From Aquarana catesbeiana (taxonomy: Eukaryota; Chordata; Amphibia; Anura; Ranidae): a DNA stretch of 64,000 bases. The notes beneath the pieces were generated by a model that saw only the letters and a program-made list of their open reading frames with translations, did no database searches and was not told the DNA's origin. The stretch spans positions 18,867,018-18,931,017 of the forward strand of contig NC_133334.1 in NCBI RefSeq assembly GCF_042186555.1, in the 5' to 3' direction. Of the stretch, positions 41,654 through 52,101 are shown in pieces (position 1 is the stretch's first letter; every line of letters begins with the position of its first letter). Position numbers and translations under genes: made by a program.

Positions 41654-44600
41654 CAGGCCCGGACTGGGACAAGAAATAGACCCGGGCATTTTAAACTGGG
41701 CAGCCCAATCCCTGGGGGGAGTAGGTCGGAGATGTGGGGCAGGCGTACGCGAGGGTAGTTGGTGACCAGATATTCATCCCAAGAGACATCCCAATACAGC
41801 AAAGAGACATCCTCATATAGCAAAGAGACATTCCCAGACCAGCAAAGAGATAGGCCTCGGACCAGCAAAGAGACAGGCCTCAGACCAGCAAAGAGACGGA
41901 CTCAGACCAGCAAAGAGACGGCCTCTGACCAGCAAAGAGACGGCCTCTGACCAGCAAAGAGACGGCCTCAGACCAGCAAAGAGACGGCCTCAGACCAGCA
42001 AAGAGACGGACTCAGACCAGCAAAGAGAAGGCCTCAGACCAGCAAAGAGACGGACTCAGACCAGCAAAGAGACGGCCTCAGACCAGCAAAGAGACGGCCT
42101 CAGACCAGCAAAGAGACGGCCTCAGACCAGCAAAGAGACGGACTCAGACCAGCAAAGAGAAGGCCTCAGACCAGCAAAGAGACGGACTCAGACCAGCAAA
42201 GAGACGGCCTCAGACCAGCAAAGAGACGGACTCAGACCAGCAAAGAGACGGACTCAGACCAGCAAAGAGACGGACTCAGACCAGCAAAGAGACTGCTGCA
42301 GACCAGCAAAGAGACGGCCTCAGATCAGCAAAGAGACGGCCTCAGACCAGCAAACAGACAGCCTCAGACCAGTAAAGAGACGGGCTCAGACCAGCAAAGA
42401 GACAGGCTCAGACCAGGAAAGAGACGGGCTCAGACCAGCAAAGAGATAGGGCTCAGACCAGCAAAGAGACGGGCTCAGACCAGCAAAGAGATAGGCCTCA
42501 GACCAGCAATGAGACAGGCTCAGACCAGCAAAGAGACAGACTCAGACCAGCAAAGAGACGGGCTCAGACCAGCAAGGAGATAGGCCTCAGACCAGCAAAG
42601 AGACGGCCTCAGACCAGCAAAGAGACGGCCTCAGACCAGCAAAGAGACGGACTCAGACCAGCAAAGAGACGGCCTCTGACCAGCAAAGAGACGGCCTCTG
42701 ACCAGCAAAGAGACGGCCTCAGACCAGCAAAGAGACGGCCTCAGACCAGCAAAGAGACGGACTCAGACCAGCAAAGAGAAGGCCTCAGACCAGCAAAGAG
42801 ACGGACTCAGACCAGCAAAGAGACGGCCTCAGACCAGCAAAGAGACGGCCTCAGACCAGCAAAGAGACGGCCTCAGACCAGCAAAGAGACGGACTCAGAC
42901 CAGCAAAGAGAAGGCCTCAGACCAGCAAAGAGACGGACTCAGACCAGCAAAGAGACGGCCTCAGACCAGCAAAGAGACGGACTCAGACCAGCAAAGAGAC
43001 GGACTCAGACCAGCAAAGAGACGGACTCAGACCAGCAAAGAGACTGCTGCAGACCAGCAAAGAGACGGCCTCAGATCAGCAAAGAGACGGCCTCAGACCA
43101 GCAAACAGACAGCCTCAGACCAGTAAAGAGACGGGCTCAGACCAGCAAAGAGACAGGCTCAGACCAGGAAAGAGACGGGCTCAGACCAGCAAAGAGATAG
43201 GGCTCAGACCAGCAAAGAGACGGGCTCAGACCAGCAAAGAGATAGGCCTCAGACCAGCAATGAGACAGGCTCAGACCAGCAAAGAGACAGACTCAGACCA
43301 GCAAAGAGACGGGCTCAGACCAGCAAGGAGATAGGCCTCAGACCAGCAAAGAGACGGCCTCAGACCAGCAAAGAGACGGCCTCAGACCAGCAAAGAGACG
43401 GACTCAGACCAGCAAAGAGAAGGCCTCAGACCAGCAAAGAGACGGACTCAGACCAGCAAAGAGACGGCCTCAGACCAGCAAAGAGACGGCCTCAGACCAG
43501 CAAAGAGACGGCCTCAGACCAGCAAAGAGACGGACTCAGACCAGCAAAGAGAAGGCCTCAGACCAGCAAAGAGACGGACTCAGACCAGCAAAGAGACGGC
43601 CTCAGACCAGCAAAGAGACGGACTCAGACCAGCAAAGAGACGGACTCAGACCAGCAAAGAGACGGACTCAGACCAGCAAAGAGACTGCTGCAGACCAGCA
43701 AAGAGACGGCCTCAGATCAGCAAAGAGACGGCCTCAGACCAGCAAACAGACAGCCTCAGACCAGTAAAGAGACGGGCTCAGACCAGCAAAGAGACAGGCT
43801 CAGACCAGGAAAGAGACGGGCTCAGACCAGCAAAGAGATAGGGCTCAGACCAGCAAAGAGACGGGCTCAGACCAGCAAAGAGATAGGCCTCAGACCAGCA
43901 ATGAGACAGGCTCAGACCAGCAAAGAGACAGACTCAGACCAGCAAAGAGACGGGCTCAGACCAGCAAGGAGATAGGCCTCAGACCAGCAAAGAGACAGGC
44001 TCAGACCAGCAAAGAGACGGGCTCAGACCAGCAAAGAGATAGGTCTCAGACCAGCAAAGAGACAGGCCTCAGACCAGCAAAGAGATAGGCCTCAGACCAG
44101 CAAAGAGATAGGCCTCAGACCAGCAAAGAGACAGGCTCAGACCAGCAAAGAAATAAGCCTCAGACCAGCAAAGAGATAAGCCTCAGACTAGCAAAGAGAC
44201 AGGCTCAGACCAGCAAAGAGACGGGCTCAGACCAGCAAGGAGATAGGCCTTAGACCAGCAAAGAGACGGCCTCAGACCAGCAAAGAGACAGGCTCAGACC
44301 AGCAAAGAGACAGGCTCAGACCAGCAAAGAGATAGGCCTCAGACCAGCAAAGAGACAGGCCTCAGACCAGCAAAGAGACAGGCTCAGACCAGCAAAGAGA
44401 CGGCCTCAGACTAGCAAAGAGACGGCCTCAGACCAGCAAAGGGACCGCCCCAGTCCAGCAAAGACACGGCCCCAGACCAGTAAAGAGACAGCCTCAGTCC
44501 AGCAAAGAGATGGCCCTAGACCAGTAAAGAGACAGCCTCAGTCCAGCAAAGAGATGGCCCCAGACCAGTAAAGAGACAGCCTCAGTCCAGCAAAGAGATG

Positions 44601-45411
44601 GCCCCAGACCAGTAAAGAGACAGCCTCAGTCCAGCAAAGAGATGGCCCCAGTCCAGTAAAGAGACAGCCCCAGTCCAGTAAAGAGACAGCCCCAGTCCAG
44701 CAAAGAGACGGCCCCAGTCCAGCAAAGAGACGGCCCCAGACCAGCAAATAGACGGCCCCAGACCAGCAAATAGACGGCCCCAGACCAGCAAATAGACGGC
44801 CTCAGACCAGCAAATAAACAGCCCCATACCAGTAAAGAGACAGCCTCATACTGGTAAAGAGACAGCCCCATACCTGTAAAGAGACAGCCAGCCCAATACC
44901 TGTAAAGAGACAGCCAGCCCCATACCTGTAAAGAGACAGCCAGCCCCATACCTGTAAAGAGACAGCTGCCATATACCTGTAAAGAGACAGCTCCAATCCT
45001 CTCCCTTCCTCCGGCACTACAGAGTGGGACTTTGGATGTAACGCACTGGAACGGTGCCCCGACCGGTGTTAGGAGAGAGGCCGCTGTCTCCTTGAGTGCA
45101 GCTATACCTCCAGCGCGGCCGGCCCGCGAGGTGTCTGTCCCATGCAGCCACTTCCTGCATGTCACAGGAGCCTTCTCTCCCTCCTCCTTCTGCACCTCCT
45201 GAGTGTGCTGGCACCGGCCCTGCTTTAGGAATGCCAGTATAGCGGGTGGTGAGCGGCTGCCGTGGTGTTAACCCTGTCTGGACCGCAGACGCCGCTTACC
45301 TCCCGCTGTGTGGCCCAGTCATCAAGAGGCCGCTCTTCCGAAAACATGCAGCCCAGGGACCCTAGCCCTCCGGGCAAATGCCCGGTGTGCCCTATGGCCA
45401 GTCCGGGCCTT
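41654..45411. mobile_element. hAT-like element carrying a giant minisatellite
   Basis: The left tip CAGGCCCGGACTGGGAC and right tip GGCCAGTCCGGGCCTT are inverted. Further in, CCCGGGCATTT and AAATGCCCGG are also inverted. Tips of this style are known from amphibian hAT elements, from memory. No clean 8-bp duplication is visible. Most of the 3.76 kb is the 21-bp array (41770-44990). About 400 bp of GC-rich unique text follows. No transposase is seen. Confidence 0.55.
41770..44990. repeat. 21-bp minisatellite with higher-order structure
   Basis: The basic unit is CTCAGACCAGCAAAGAGACGG with 20-22-bp variants, roughly 150 copies in 3.2 kb. Rare variants repeat at fixed distances: GACTGCTGCAG at 42291, 43042 and 43683, and AGCAAGGAGATAG at 42571, 43322 and 43963. 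That gives higher-order periods of 751 and 641 bp. From about 44440 to 44990 the units become diverged (CCCCAGTCCAG, then CCCATACCTGTAAAGAGACAG). Long frames on either strand, such as 44626-45195 minus, are read-through because 21 is a multiple of three. Confidence 0.97.
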
Positions 45412-46042
45412 CCCGTTCACATCGTATATCCGTATATCGTATATCTGTATCCACAAAATCTGAACTTTTGGTTACTACCACCAAGTGTGGAGTGGTGTTA
45501 CTTGTGTTCTGAATTCTCAGAAGCATAGTGGGGAAGCTTGTGGTTGTGAATTTGGTCACATGCTCTGGGGTCATATACCACCAAAAAAGCACTTTATGGG
45601 CATTTTTCCTGGGCAAGGATATTGGTGAAGCATTGTGCTGTACCTGTTTGCATCTCATTGAGTACATAAGTAAAAACTTCCCACAAAATTGCCAGAAATA
45701 CACTCTGCTCAGTTGACCTTGCAGGCTTAGCAATTCTGAGGCCTGTTGCCTTCTCCGTATTTCCACCAAAAGTTTGAACTGTACAACACAGCCAACACCT
45801 GAGTGTATGTGCGTGATCCGCTGCCGTGTTTTAATAGGCTCAGGGAAAACGCGCATTCTCTGTAATAAGCATGCTGGGACTAACACCATAAGACACTCAG
45901 AATTGCTCTTCAAACTTTTAACACAGCAGGTGATACGGCAATGTATTATCGCAGCATGGCGCTGAGTGGCAGAGCGAAACACCCATCGCACAGCGCCTAC
46001 AGATACGGCAAACCCAGCGATTAAAATCCTGGCCGGGTACAA
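45392..46042 (-). other. 216-codon open frame of unknown status
   Basis: This minus-strand frame is the longest in the window outside recognised elements and arrays. It starts within low-repeat sequence and ends in the tip of the hAT-like element. The predicted protein is rich in serine, threonine, cysteine and histidine. I see no known domain, signal peptide or clear membrane segment. The plus strand of the same region is also fairly open in short pieces. It may be chance or a fragment of an unrecognised element. I would not call it a gene. Confidence 0.15.
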
Positions 46043-47055
46043 TTGTAGCTCAGGGAGGTGGGGAGATGTGAAACGCTGTTATTATAATCATCAATTTGTA
46101 AGCCGCGTTCCAGAAACACACGGTTTGCTAGAAAAGTGCTCTGTTGAAGTGTTTATCTACTTCTGGGTTCCACCAATTTTAGTTTGATGAGATTTATCAT
46201 TTTGTCAGACGGGCTCGGAGTCTCGTATTGAAATGTTTTTTGTATTGGTGCATCAGGTGTCTCTTAGGACTCCAAATCATCAAAGTAGCAATAAATGCTC
46301 CGAATGTTTTAAATTGGTACACCTTGATTAACCCGGGAAGATTTCCTCAATGCTTTATTTACTTCATATATCTGCCTAAGCACTTACCAATTTATAACAT
46401 CAATGTGGTAGGCTCTAGATCTCTCAGCACAGACTCAGGGTGCTGTCAATCTATCCATTTTTAGGGGGGGGGGGATCATGTATGTGGCTTAGTGTCTTAG
46501 GCTTTGGGGCTGTCTGTTAATGGCTTGGCGTCCTAGGCTTTGGGGCTTTCTATGTGCAGGCATTCAGCGTAGGGACTGTAGCCCCAGGCGGGAACATGCA
46601 TGCAAGGGTGGCTATGGCTGAGCTTCATGAGACCCTGCAAGGCTGTCACAGATCAGATCTGCTACTTTTGGTTTTATAAACATGCAATGCTACTCTGTTA
46701 TCCATAGTTTCATGGACGTGTAGGGCTGCTCTGTGGTTCTACAGACATATCTATTTGCTGCCTAGCTGTTGCACAGGTTTTTGGCATCACTCGATCCCAC
46801 CCATTACTCGATCCCAAGTTTCTTGGCTAGTCCCGGTCAGTACTTCCAATGGTGTGCACAGAATACCTGTTAGTACTTCCATTGGTACTTTTAGGACTTC
46901 CAGATCTCCCTGAATTGGTGCTGGGTGTGTCCTCTGACCAAAGGGGTTTTTAAGTTCCAGCCCTTGATGTAGCTGGTGTCTTCTTACCAGCTAACGCTTG
47001 TTACAAAGAGCTATACTAATTACCTGTGAGAATGTCTTACCATTGATGCAAAGGG
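46043..47055. other. Intergenic, no gene seen
   Basis: A short direct repeat (CTTAGGCTTTGGGGCT and CCTAGGCTTTGGGGCT, about 46476-46548) and a G-run at 46464-46474 are visible. No exon or element boundary is recognised. Confidence 0.4.
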
Positions 47056-47334
47056 ATTTTAAATCTGGATTATTACGGTGCCCAAGTACATAGAAGATAC
47101 AATTTAACTTAAAAGGTATAAATGTTATCACATGTATAGAATCCGTGGAGGAACATATATCCCATCAATCACTTTTCCTGAAATTTTAACCTGTTTCACA
47201 GGTACCCCACTACAATGGATATACGACAGAATGAACAGAGGGTGCATAAAAAATAAGCAGAGTAGATATACAGACATTAATACTGGCCAAAGTATCAGTA
47301 TGCATAGAATGGTTACCGATGCATTTCAGGTCTC

Positions 47335-47370
47335 TACATGTTTCACCAAATAACGGCTATTCTTCAGGTT
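47335..47370 (-). ncRNA. Small hammerhead ribozyme-like motif, left arm
   Basis: Minus strand: CTGAAGA core (47361-47367), AT, AGCC, loop, GGT, GAAAC, AT, GTA. Core bases are all kept. Stem II has a wobble pair and two extra bases, and stem I is poor. It is the inverted partner of 47857-47893. Confidence 0.5.
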
Positions 47371-47856
47371 ATAATATGGTCACCAGGGTTCAGCAATGGC
47401 TCTAGTAATAATAAATACATAATCAACATTTCAATAATCAAACATAACAAAAATAACAAAAATAAGTTGAATGTGACAAAAAAGAAGAAGAATAAACAAA
47501 TTGCGTGTCATGGCTCGTAACTTCTCCCACCCCGCAGACCCCACCCAAATTACCAAAGAGGCCCCCATAGTCCAACAGCCACGGCAATAGGGGATTCCGT
47601 GTAGCCACTGGGGGCATACAGGGACCAGGCAAAATCAGAATTAAGAAAAAGGAAGAAGGTAGTCTATATTGTTGGACATTGTTGGGGTCTGCGGGGTGGT
47701 AGAAGTTACGAGCCATGACACGCGGTTTGTTTATTCTTCTTCTTTTTTGTCACATTCAACTTATTTTGTTATCTTTGTTATGCTCGATTATTGAAATGTT
47801 GATTATATATTTATTATTACTAGAGCCATTGCTGAACACTGATGACCATATAAAAC

Positions 47857-47893
47857 CCCCTGAAGAAGCCATTGTTTGGCGAAACATGTAGGG
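47857..47893 (+). ncRNA. Small hammerhead ribozyme candidate, complete core
   Basis: In order: CCC (stem I), CTGAAGA core (47860-47866, matching CUGANGA), an A, stem II GCC/GGC with a 7-base loop, GAAA (47881-47884), a stem III of just A-U and C-G around AT, the triplet GTA, then GGG, which pairs with CCC. Cleavage would follow 47890. Penelope-like elements are known to carry hammerheads with very short stem III that work as dimers, and this fits that layout and place. The unpaired A before stem II is a departure from the textbook form. It would process the element's RNA. Activity is inferred. Confidence 0.62.
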
Positions 47894-48370
47894 ACCAGAA
47901 ATACATCAGTAACCATTCTATGCATACGGATACTTTGGCCAGTATTAATGTCTGTAGATCTACTCTGCTTATTTTTTATGCACCCTCTGTTCGTTTTTGT
48001 CATATATCCATGTAATAAAATGTATACCTTTTAAGTCTTCTATTTACTTGGGCACCATCATAATCCTGAATCAAAATCCCTTTGCATCTATTCTACCAAT
48101 ACAAGGGATGAGGTGCCGGATTTCATGAGTTCACTCAATTCACACCTTACTACAACATTGCCTACCAGGTGTTTTAATACACAATTTCTTGTGCTTGGGT
48201 GACCTCTAATGTATTTTGCTCATAAATCAACATTGTAAATTTTAAAATATTAGTGTATAGTTGTGATTACTTTTATTTATATAACGGTTTCCATTTCTAC
48301 ATTCTCTTTTTTTTTAGATTTTCGTACATATATATATATATATACACCTGCTAGAGAACATCTATTCATC

Positions 48371-50010
48371 ATGGCAGATTTTTGTGGTGAGGCGTGGGAG
48401 GGCTTCATGGCTAAAATATGGTTATCTCAGGATGCATCCAATATTACAGAGGCTGAATTTAATAGAGCATTCATGAGATTACAACGTCTTCTGGAGAAAA
48501 AAGTAAGGATTTATTAGCATAAATGTTATTTTGAAAAGTACTCTGAGAATAATATTGTCCCCTGGGGTTTGAGAATCCAGATTTTCCCCAATATAAGAAA
48601 GGTCAACGACGCCCTGAAACAAACCTGGGAACATAATCTCCAAACATGTTCATTAGAAATGATTACTATTCTGTGCAAGCAATATGAGTTTGAGATTATT
48701 CAACTTGATGCCCAAATTAACATTTGGTATCAGGATCATGTTCTCATTGTTTCCTCCCCTAAACTTATTAAAAGAGAAAAGGATTTACGTGCATACCTTG
48801 AGGGATACACAGTAGGCATTATTAATGCCAAGGAGGGCAAATTCCTTAGAGACAAATCAGCACACGATAATGCTTATGCATACAAGTGGAACCAAAGAAC
48901 ATACAGAAAACCTATGACTAGACCATCGACCTATACAGCACCCAAAATGGACAGTGACTTGCCTAATGTATCATCGGCTTCTTCTGTGTCTTCCAGCCAA
49001 TCGACTACTTATCAGGATTTGTCTCATGATAGACTACCAAAGAAACGGAAGGGAGAACTGAATACTACATCCACGGAATCACTTAGACGCACCTTCGGGC
49101 CTACTCTCACTCGACGACCACCTTCGGTCCATTCCAAACCAACCATTACACAACCCTCCACTCCTCCACTACATTCACTGAAAGCTACCCTGTTTCCCCC
49201 GAAAATAAGACCTAGCGTGATTGTCGGTGATGGCTGCAATATAAGCCCTACCCCCCAAATAAGCCCTAGTTAAAGTCCTTGTAGGTCTTATTTTCAGGGT
49301 AGGGCTTATTTTCGGGGAAACAAGGTATGTCTAACATGCCTGTCTTGGCTTTGAATTTGGCACAGAGCACTATAACACCTACTTTATCTTCCTTTTCCAT
49401 CTCTACCACCACCAGGAGGGTAAGTGAACCTAACCTTTCCTCCATGTTTCCGATTAGCGCACAATTTATTGATCCCAAAATAGCTCCGATTTTTTTAGTA
49501 AAAACACCAGACCAATCTCCGAGCTCCACGTTGGCCCTTCCAATAGCAAAGGACAACATGGAGATACAGGGTTAGAGATCATTAATCTCTCCTCTGTACC
49601 CCTATCAATTGACGAAACTGAAGTACTTAAATTGGGCCTTACTTTTTGTCCATCCATCGACGCAGACAACTTCCAAATTATTAAAGATGTACATCTTATT
49701 TGCTAGGAGACTAATGTGCAAAGTTATCTACGATAGCCCTACTAAGGTGGAATCTACTCATTCCACTTTCCCGGAATTTAGTCTGGATGAATTACAGGCC
49801 ATTGATGATCTCATGGATTTGTGGGAGGAGGGTCACACTGGAGATGACGCGTCCCTGGTCCCCCCTTCCCCCCATGGGTGGCATCGTAGTTCCCGGTGTT
49901 GCCTTCCCCCCACCTATATATTTTAAACCTAAGTCACGGGCCTTCCCAACACTTCGCAATAGCCCCAATATTTGGGCGTTCGTTTCAGCAAATCACCAAT
50001 GAAAGTGATA
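48371..50010 (+). pseudogene. Penelope-like element protein, N-terminal part, interrupted
   Basis: The start ATG at 48371 opens MADFCGEAWEGF. The same frame is interrupted by one TAG (48515-48517) and continues through NIVPWGLRIQIFPN, a long helical region (CSLEMITILCKQYEFEIIQL) and KFLRDKSAHDNAYAYKW to 49187. There a 138-bp TA element is inserted. The frame resumes in phase after it to a stop near 49577, then shifts near 49577 and again near 49703. INLSSVPLS, LKLGLTFCPS and FKPKSRAFPT are blocks I associate with the segment ahead of the reverse transcriptase in amphibian Penelope-like elements. The catalytic domains are absent. Function of this N-terminal part is not known to me. Confidence 0.6.
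49188..49325. mobile_element. TA miniature element inserted in the Penelope frame
   Basis: The tips CCCTGTTTCCCCCGAAAATA and TTATTTTCGGGGAAACAAGG are inverted. TA flanks both sides (49186-49187 and 49326-49327). AATAAGCCCTA and TAGGGCTTATT also repeat inside. The 138-bp length plus TA removes phase, but the host frame is the same before and after. Confidence 0.88.
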
Positions 50011-50019
50011 GGATGGACT

Positions 50020-50620
50020 TTGGCAACAAACACATCAATAATCTAGGTATAATTTATAATTACTGTGCTGTCCTAAAACTAAAGTGATATCAGATATGTG
50101 CTTGAATGCAAACATAATAATAAATGTAAACTGCTGCGAGTTTGTCGCAAGATACACGCATACACAAACAATTTTTCCAATAATAAGCCGTGTGTGTAAA
50201 CTAAAAAAGTGATACATAAAAAATGTGACTTTGTGAAAACCGATTCATAAAAATATGGTTAATCAAATAATGAAGGATTAAAAGTCCATTCAAATTGATA
50301 ATCAATATCCTTGGTGCAATTATAACACACAACACCCAAGAGTAGTGATAAAGGAAAGGATCTGTCTTCCACCTCCACACAGACTGAAGCTTACCAGCTC
50401 GTATAGATCACTTAATTATAGGAGATCATATGCACCTATGGCTTAATACCCAGCCCGGGCCTTTGGTTGCTCTCAGTCAGGATCCCAGCGCCTTTTCAGG
50501 GGTTGGTGGCTCAATCAGGAGGTTAGTGGCAGATATTTCCTCAGTACCACTCAGCTCCTGTCCTGGCATAGCATGACAACCAACAGGAACCGGATCCCCG
50601 GAAGTGTTACCTGGGTGAAT
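50020..50620. repeat. Dispersed repeat, possibly another Penelope-type terminal region
   Basis: Text such as AACACCCAAGAGTAGTGATA, CACACAGACTGAAGCTTACC and CACTCAGCTCCTGTCC resembles, in style, the interior of 1828-2638 (AGTCCATAAAACTTGATG, AGTGATTCCTCTCCC). No gene is seen. Class uncertain. Confidence 0.35.
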
Positions 50621-51640
50621 CTATTGTTCCTGAGCGGGATCTATTGGTTTGGGGGAGGTCTATTGATGATGGCTGCTGGAGGATCTATTTTTTTATTGAT
50701 GGGATCAATAGTTGCTGGGGTGGATCTATTGTTGCTGGTGGGGGGGTCTATTGCTGCTGGAGGAGGTCTGTTGTTGCCTGGGTGAATCTATTGTTGCTGG
50801 GGGGGGGTTCTACTGGTATGGGAGAGGTCTATTGTTGCTGGCTGCTCTAGGATCTACCTTTAATTGGTGGGATCAATTCTTACTGTGGGGTGGATATATT
50901 GTTGTTCCTGGGGAGGTCTATTGTTGCCTGAGTAAATTTATTGTTACTGGGGGGGGGGGGGGCATCTACTGGTTTGGAAGAGGTCTATTGTTGCTGGCTG
51001 CTGGAGGATCTACCTTTCATTGGTGGGATCAATTGTTGCTGGTGGGGGTCTATTTAGGCTGGGGGGGTCTATTGTTGCCTGGGGGGGATCTACTAGTTTG
51101 GGGAAAGTCTATTGTTACTGGCTGCTGGAGGATCTACCTTTCATTGGTGGGATCAATTGTTGCTGGGGTGGATCTTATGTTGCTGGTGGGGGGGTCTATT
51201 GCTGCTGGGGGAGGTCTGTTGTTGCCTGGGTGAATCTATTGTTGCTGGGTGGGGGGGTTCTACTGGTATGGGAGAGGTCTATTGTTGCTGGCTGCTGGAG
51301 GATCTACCTTTAATTGAGGGGATCAATTCTTACTGTGGGGTGGATATATTGTTAAAAAAGGGTCCTAGTTCGTAGTACCTAAAAACAGGGTGACACTGTA
51401 GGTACTTGGAAGAATTGTGGCAACATCCCCGAAATTGTAAATGTGGCCATAAGAAAACTAAAAAAGTTGTGGATATATTGTTGTGGATATATTGTTTCTG
51501 GTGGTGGTGGTGGGTGGGTGGGGGGTCTATTGTTGCTGGGGGGGGGGTTCTACTGGTTTGGGGATCTACCTTGTATTGGTGGGATCAACTGTTGCTGGGA
51601 TGGACCCTTTTTTTTTTTTTCCCTAAAGCCTGTGATGTGT
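50620..51640. repeat. G-rich minisatellite with a 452-bp higher-order unit
   Basis: Units built from TCTATTGTTGCTGGGGGG and GGATCTACCTTTCATTGG repeat throughout. A longer block starting GGGATCAAT.GTTGCTGGGG at about 50700 recurs at about 51152 with the same order of variants, giving a 452-bp period. G-runs of 7-13 bases are frequent, so quadruplex formation is possible. An unrelated 110-bp piece interrupts near 51355-51470. Long frames here are read-through. Confidence 0.9.
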
Positions 51641-51710
51641 GAACACACACCAAAAACTCCACCCGGTGCAAAAAAAGTACATGCCAAAAAGTGCACAGGG
51701 TGTACGTATA

Positions 51711-51865
51711 GTCCTCCTCCGAAGAGGAAGGACCTTAACCCTGATCCCCCAGGGACTTAGGTACTTCACTTGGTCCATCTGGCCAAAACCAGATGGACCC
51801 CATTCCCTGGGAGGTCTGCCGAAACAGACCACCCCAAGTACTTGTTGGGGCTCCCTCGAAGGGAG
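51711..51865 (-). ncRNA. Chain of six perfect or near-perfect hairpins (structured-RNA repeat)
   Basis: Six stem-loops follow each other: 51711-51733 (9 bp, one bulge), 51739-51754 (5 bp), 51772-51799 (11 bp perfect, loop CCAAAA), 51813-51830 (6 bp), 51832-51850 (6 bp) and 51851-51865 (5-6 bp). On the minus strand, the 51711 hairpin is capped by C(UUCG)G, a highly stable RNA tetraloop, and two others carry UUCG in their loops, so the minus strand is probably the RNA sense. U2-like segments lie upstream on the same strand. Diverged copies are at 15340, 18360, 20200 and 21140. I do not recognise a known RNA. Confidence 0.5.
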
Positions 51866-52052
51866 ACCCCATGAGAGAGAGTGAACCAAGCAAAAAGGCC
51901 ATGTCCATCCCCTCACAAGACATTTAGGTCAGGCCCGAGGACCTACACCCCACTAATCAAATGTTAAAGACATGTACATACCCATAAAAAAAAAAAAAAC
52001 ATAAAGTGACATACATCACAAACATTAAGGTGGGATACAATGGCCAACCTTC
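51866..52052 (-). repeat. Linker of the snRNA-like repeat
   Basis: On the minus strand: a T-run at 51988-52000 complement, GTGTAGGTCCTCGGGCC, and ATTTGATTAGTGG. Matches the order seen at 15340-15440. No gene. Confidence 0.45.
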
Positions 52053-52101
52053 CGGCCAAGAACAAAAATTCCTCTGGTCCTAGCCAAAAGGCCCGGCCCA
52101 A
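52053..52101 (-). ncRNA. U2 snRNA-like segment, diverged
   Basis: Minus strand GGCCGGGCCTTTTGGCTAGG followed by AC, then TTTTTGTTCTTGG. It resembles the 5' part of U2 (GGCCTTTTGGCTAAGATC, then TGTTCTTATC). The branch-site pairing sequence is lost. It is a fragment, not a gene. Confidence 0.45.

Larger units (their letters stand above)
47056..48090. repeat. Near-palindrome of about 1 kb, Penelope-type terminal repeats head to head
   Basis: The left arm (about 47056-47548) recurs as its complement in the right arm (about 47683-48090), with a loop of roughly 135 bp. Landmarks: GCAAAGGGATTTT with AAAATCCCTTTGC, GTGCCCAAGTACATAGAAGA with its complement, GCATAAAAAATAAGCAGAGT with its complement, and GTCATGGCTCGTAACTTCT with its complement. 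The frames 47132-47353 plus and 47803-48003 minus are mirror images, not genes. Each arm holds a hammerhead-like motif. Inverted terminal repeats next to a Penelope-type frame fit the complex terminal repeats known for such elements. Confidence 0.85.
47683..50010 (+). mobile_element. Penelope-like retroelement, 3'-truncated and decayed
   Basis: The order is terminal repeat with hammerhead (47683-48250), leader, then a reading frame (48371 to about 50010) resembling the N-terminal region of amphibian Penelope-like proteins. The reverse transcriptase and GIY-YIG endonuclease expected downstream are missing. From about 50020 unrelated repeat text follows. The family call rests on remembered text style and on the adjacent ribozyme, not on a search. 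Confidence 0.6.

Noticed and set aside
41770..44990. CRISPR-like array of short repeats
   Set aside because: Repeats are adjacent 20-22-bp variants with no unique spacers, in an animal genome. It is a minisatellite.
44626..45195. 189-codon minus-strand frame with repeated WGRLFAGLG-like text
   Set aside because: It is read-through of the 21-bp minisatellite, whose unit length is a multiple of three.
41654..45411. Exact 8-bp hAT target duplication around this element
   Set aside because: CACGGAGA on the left and CCCGTTCA on the right do not match, so the boundaries and the family are less certain than for the other hAT elements.
45392..46042. Calling this frame a coding gene
   Set aside because: No domain, homologue or splice context is recognisable, so it is listed only as an open frame of unknown status.
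47132..48003. Two similar small proteins on opposite strands (47132-47353 plus and 47803-48003 minus)
   Set aside because: They are the two arms of one palindrome read in mirror image. No start context or family supports them.
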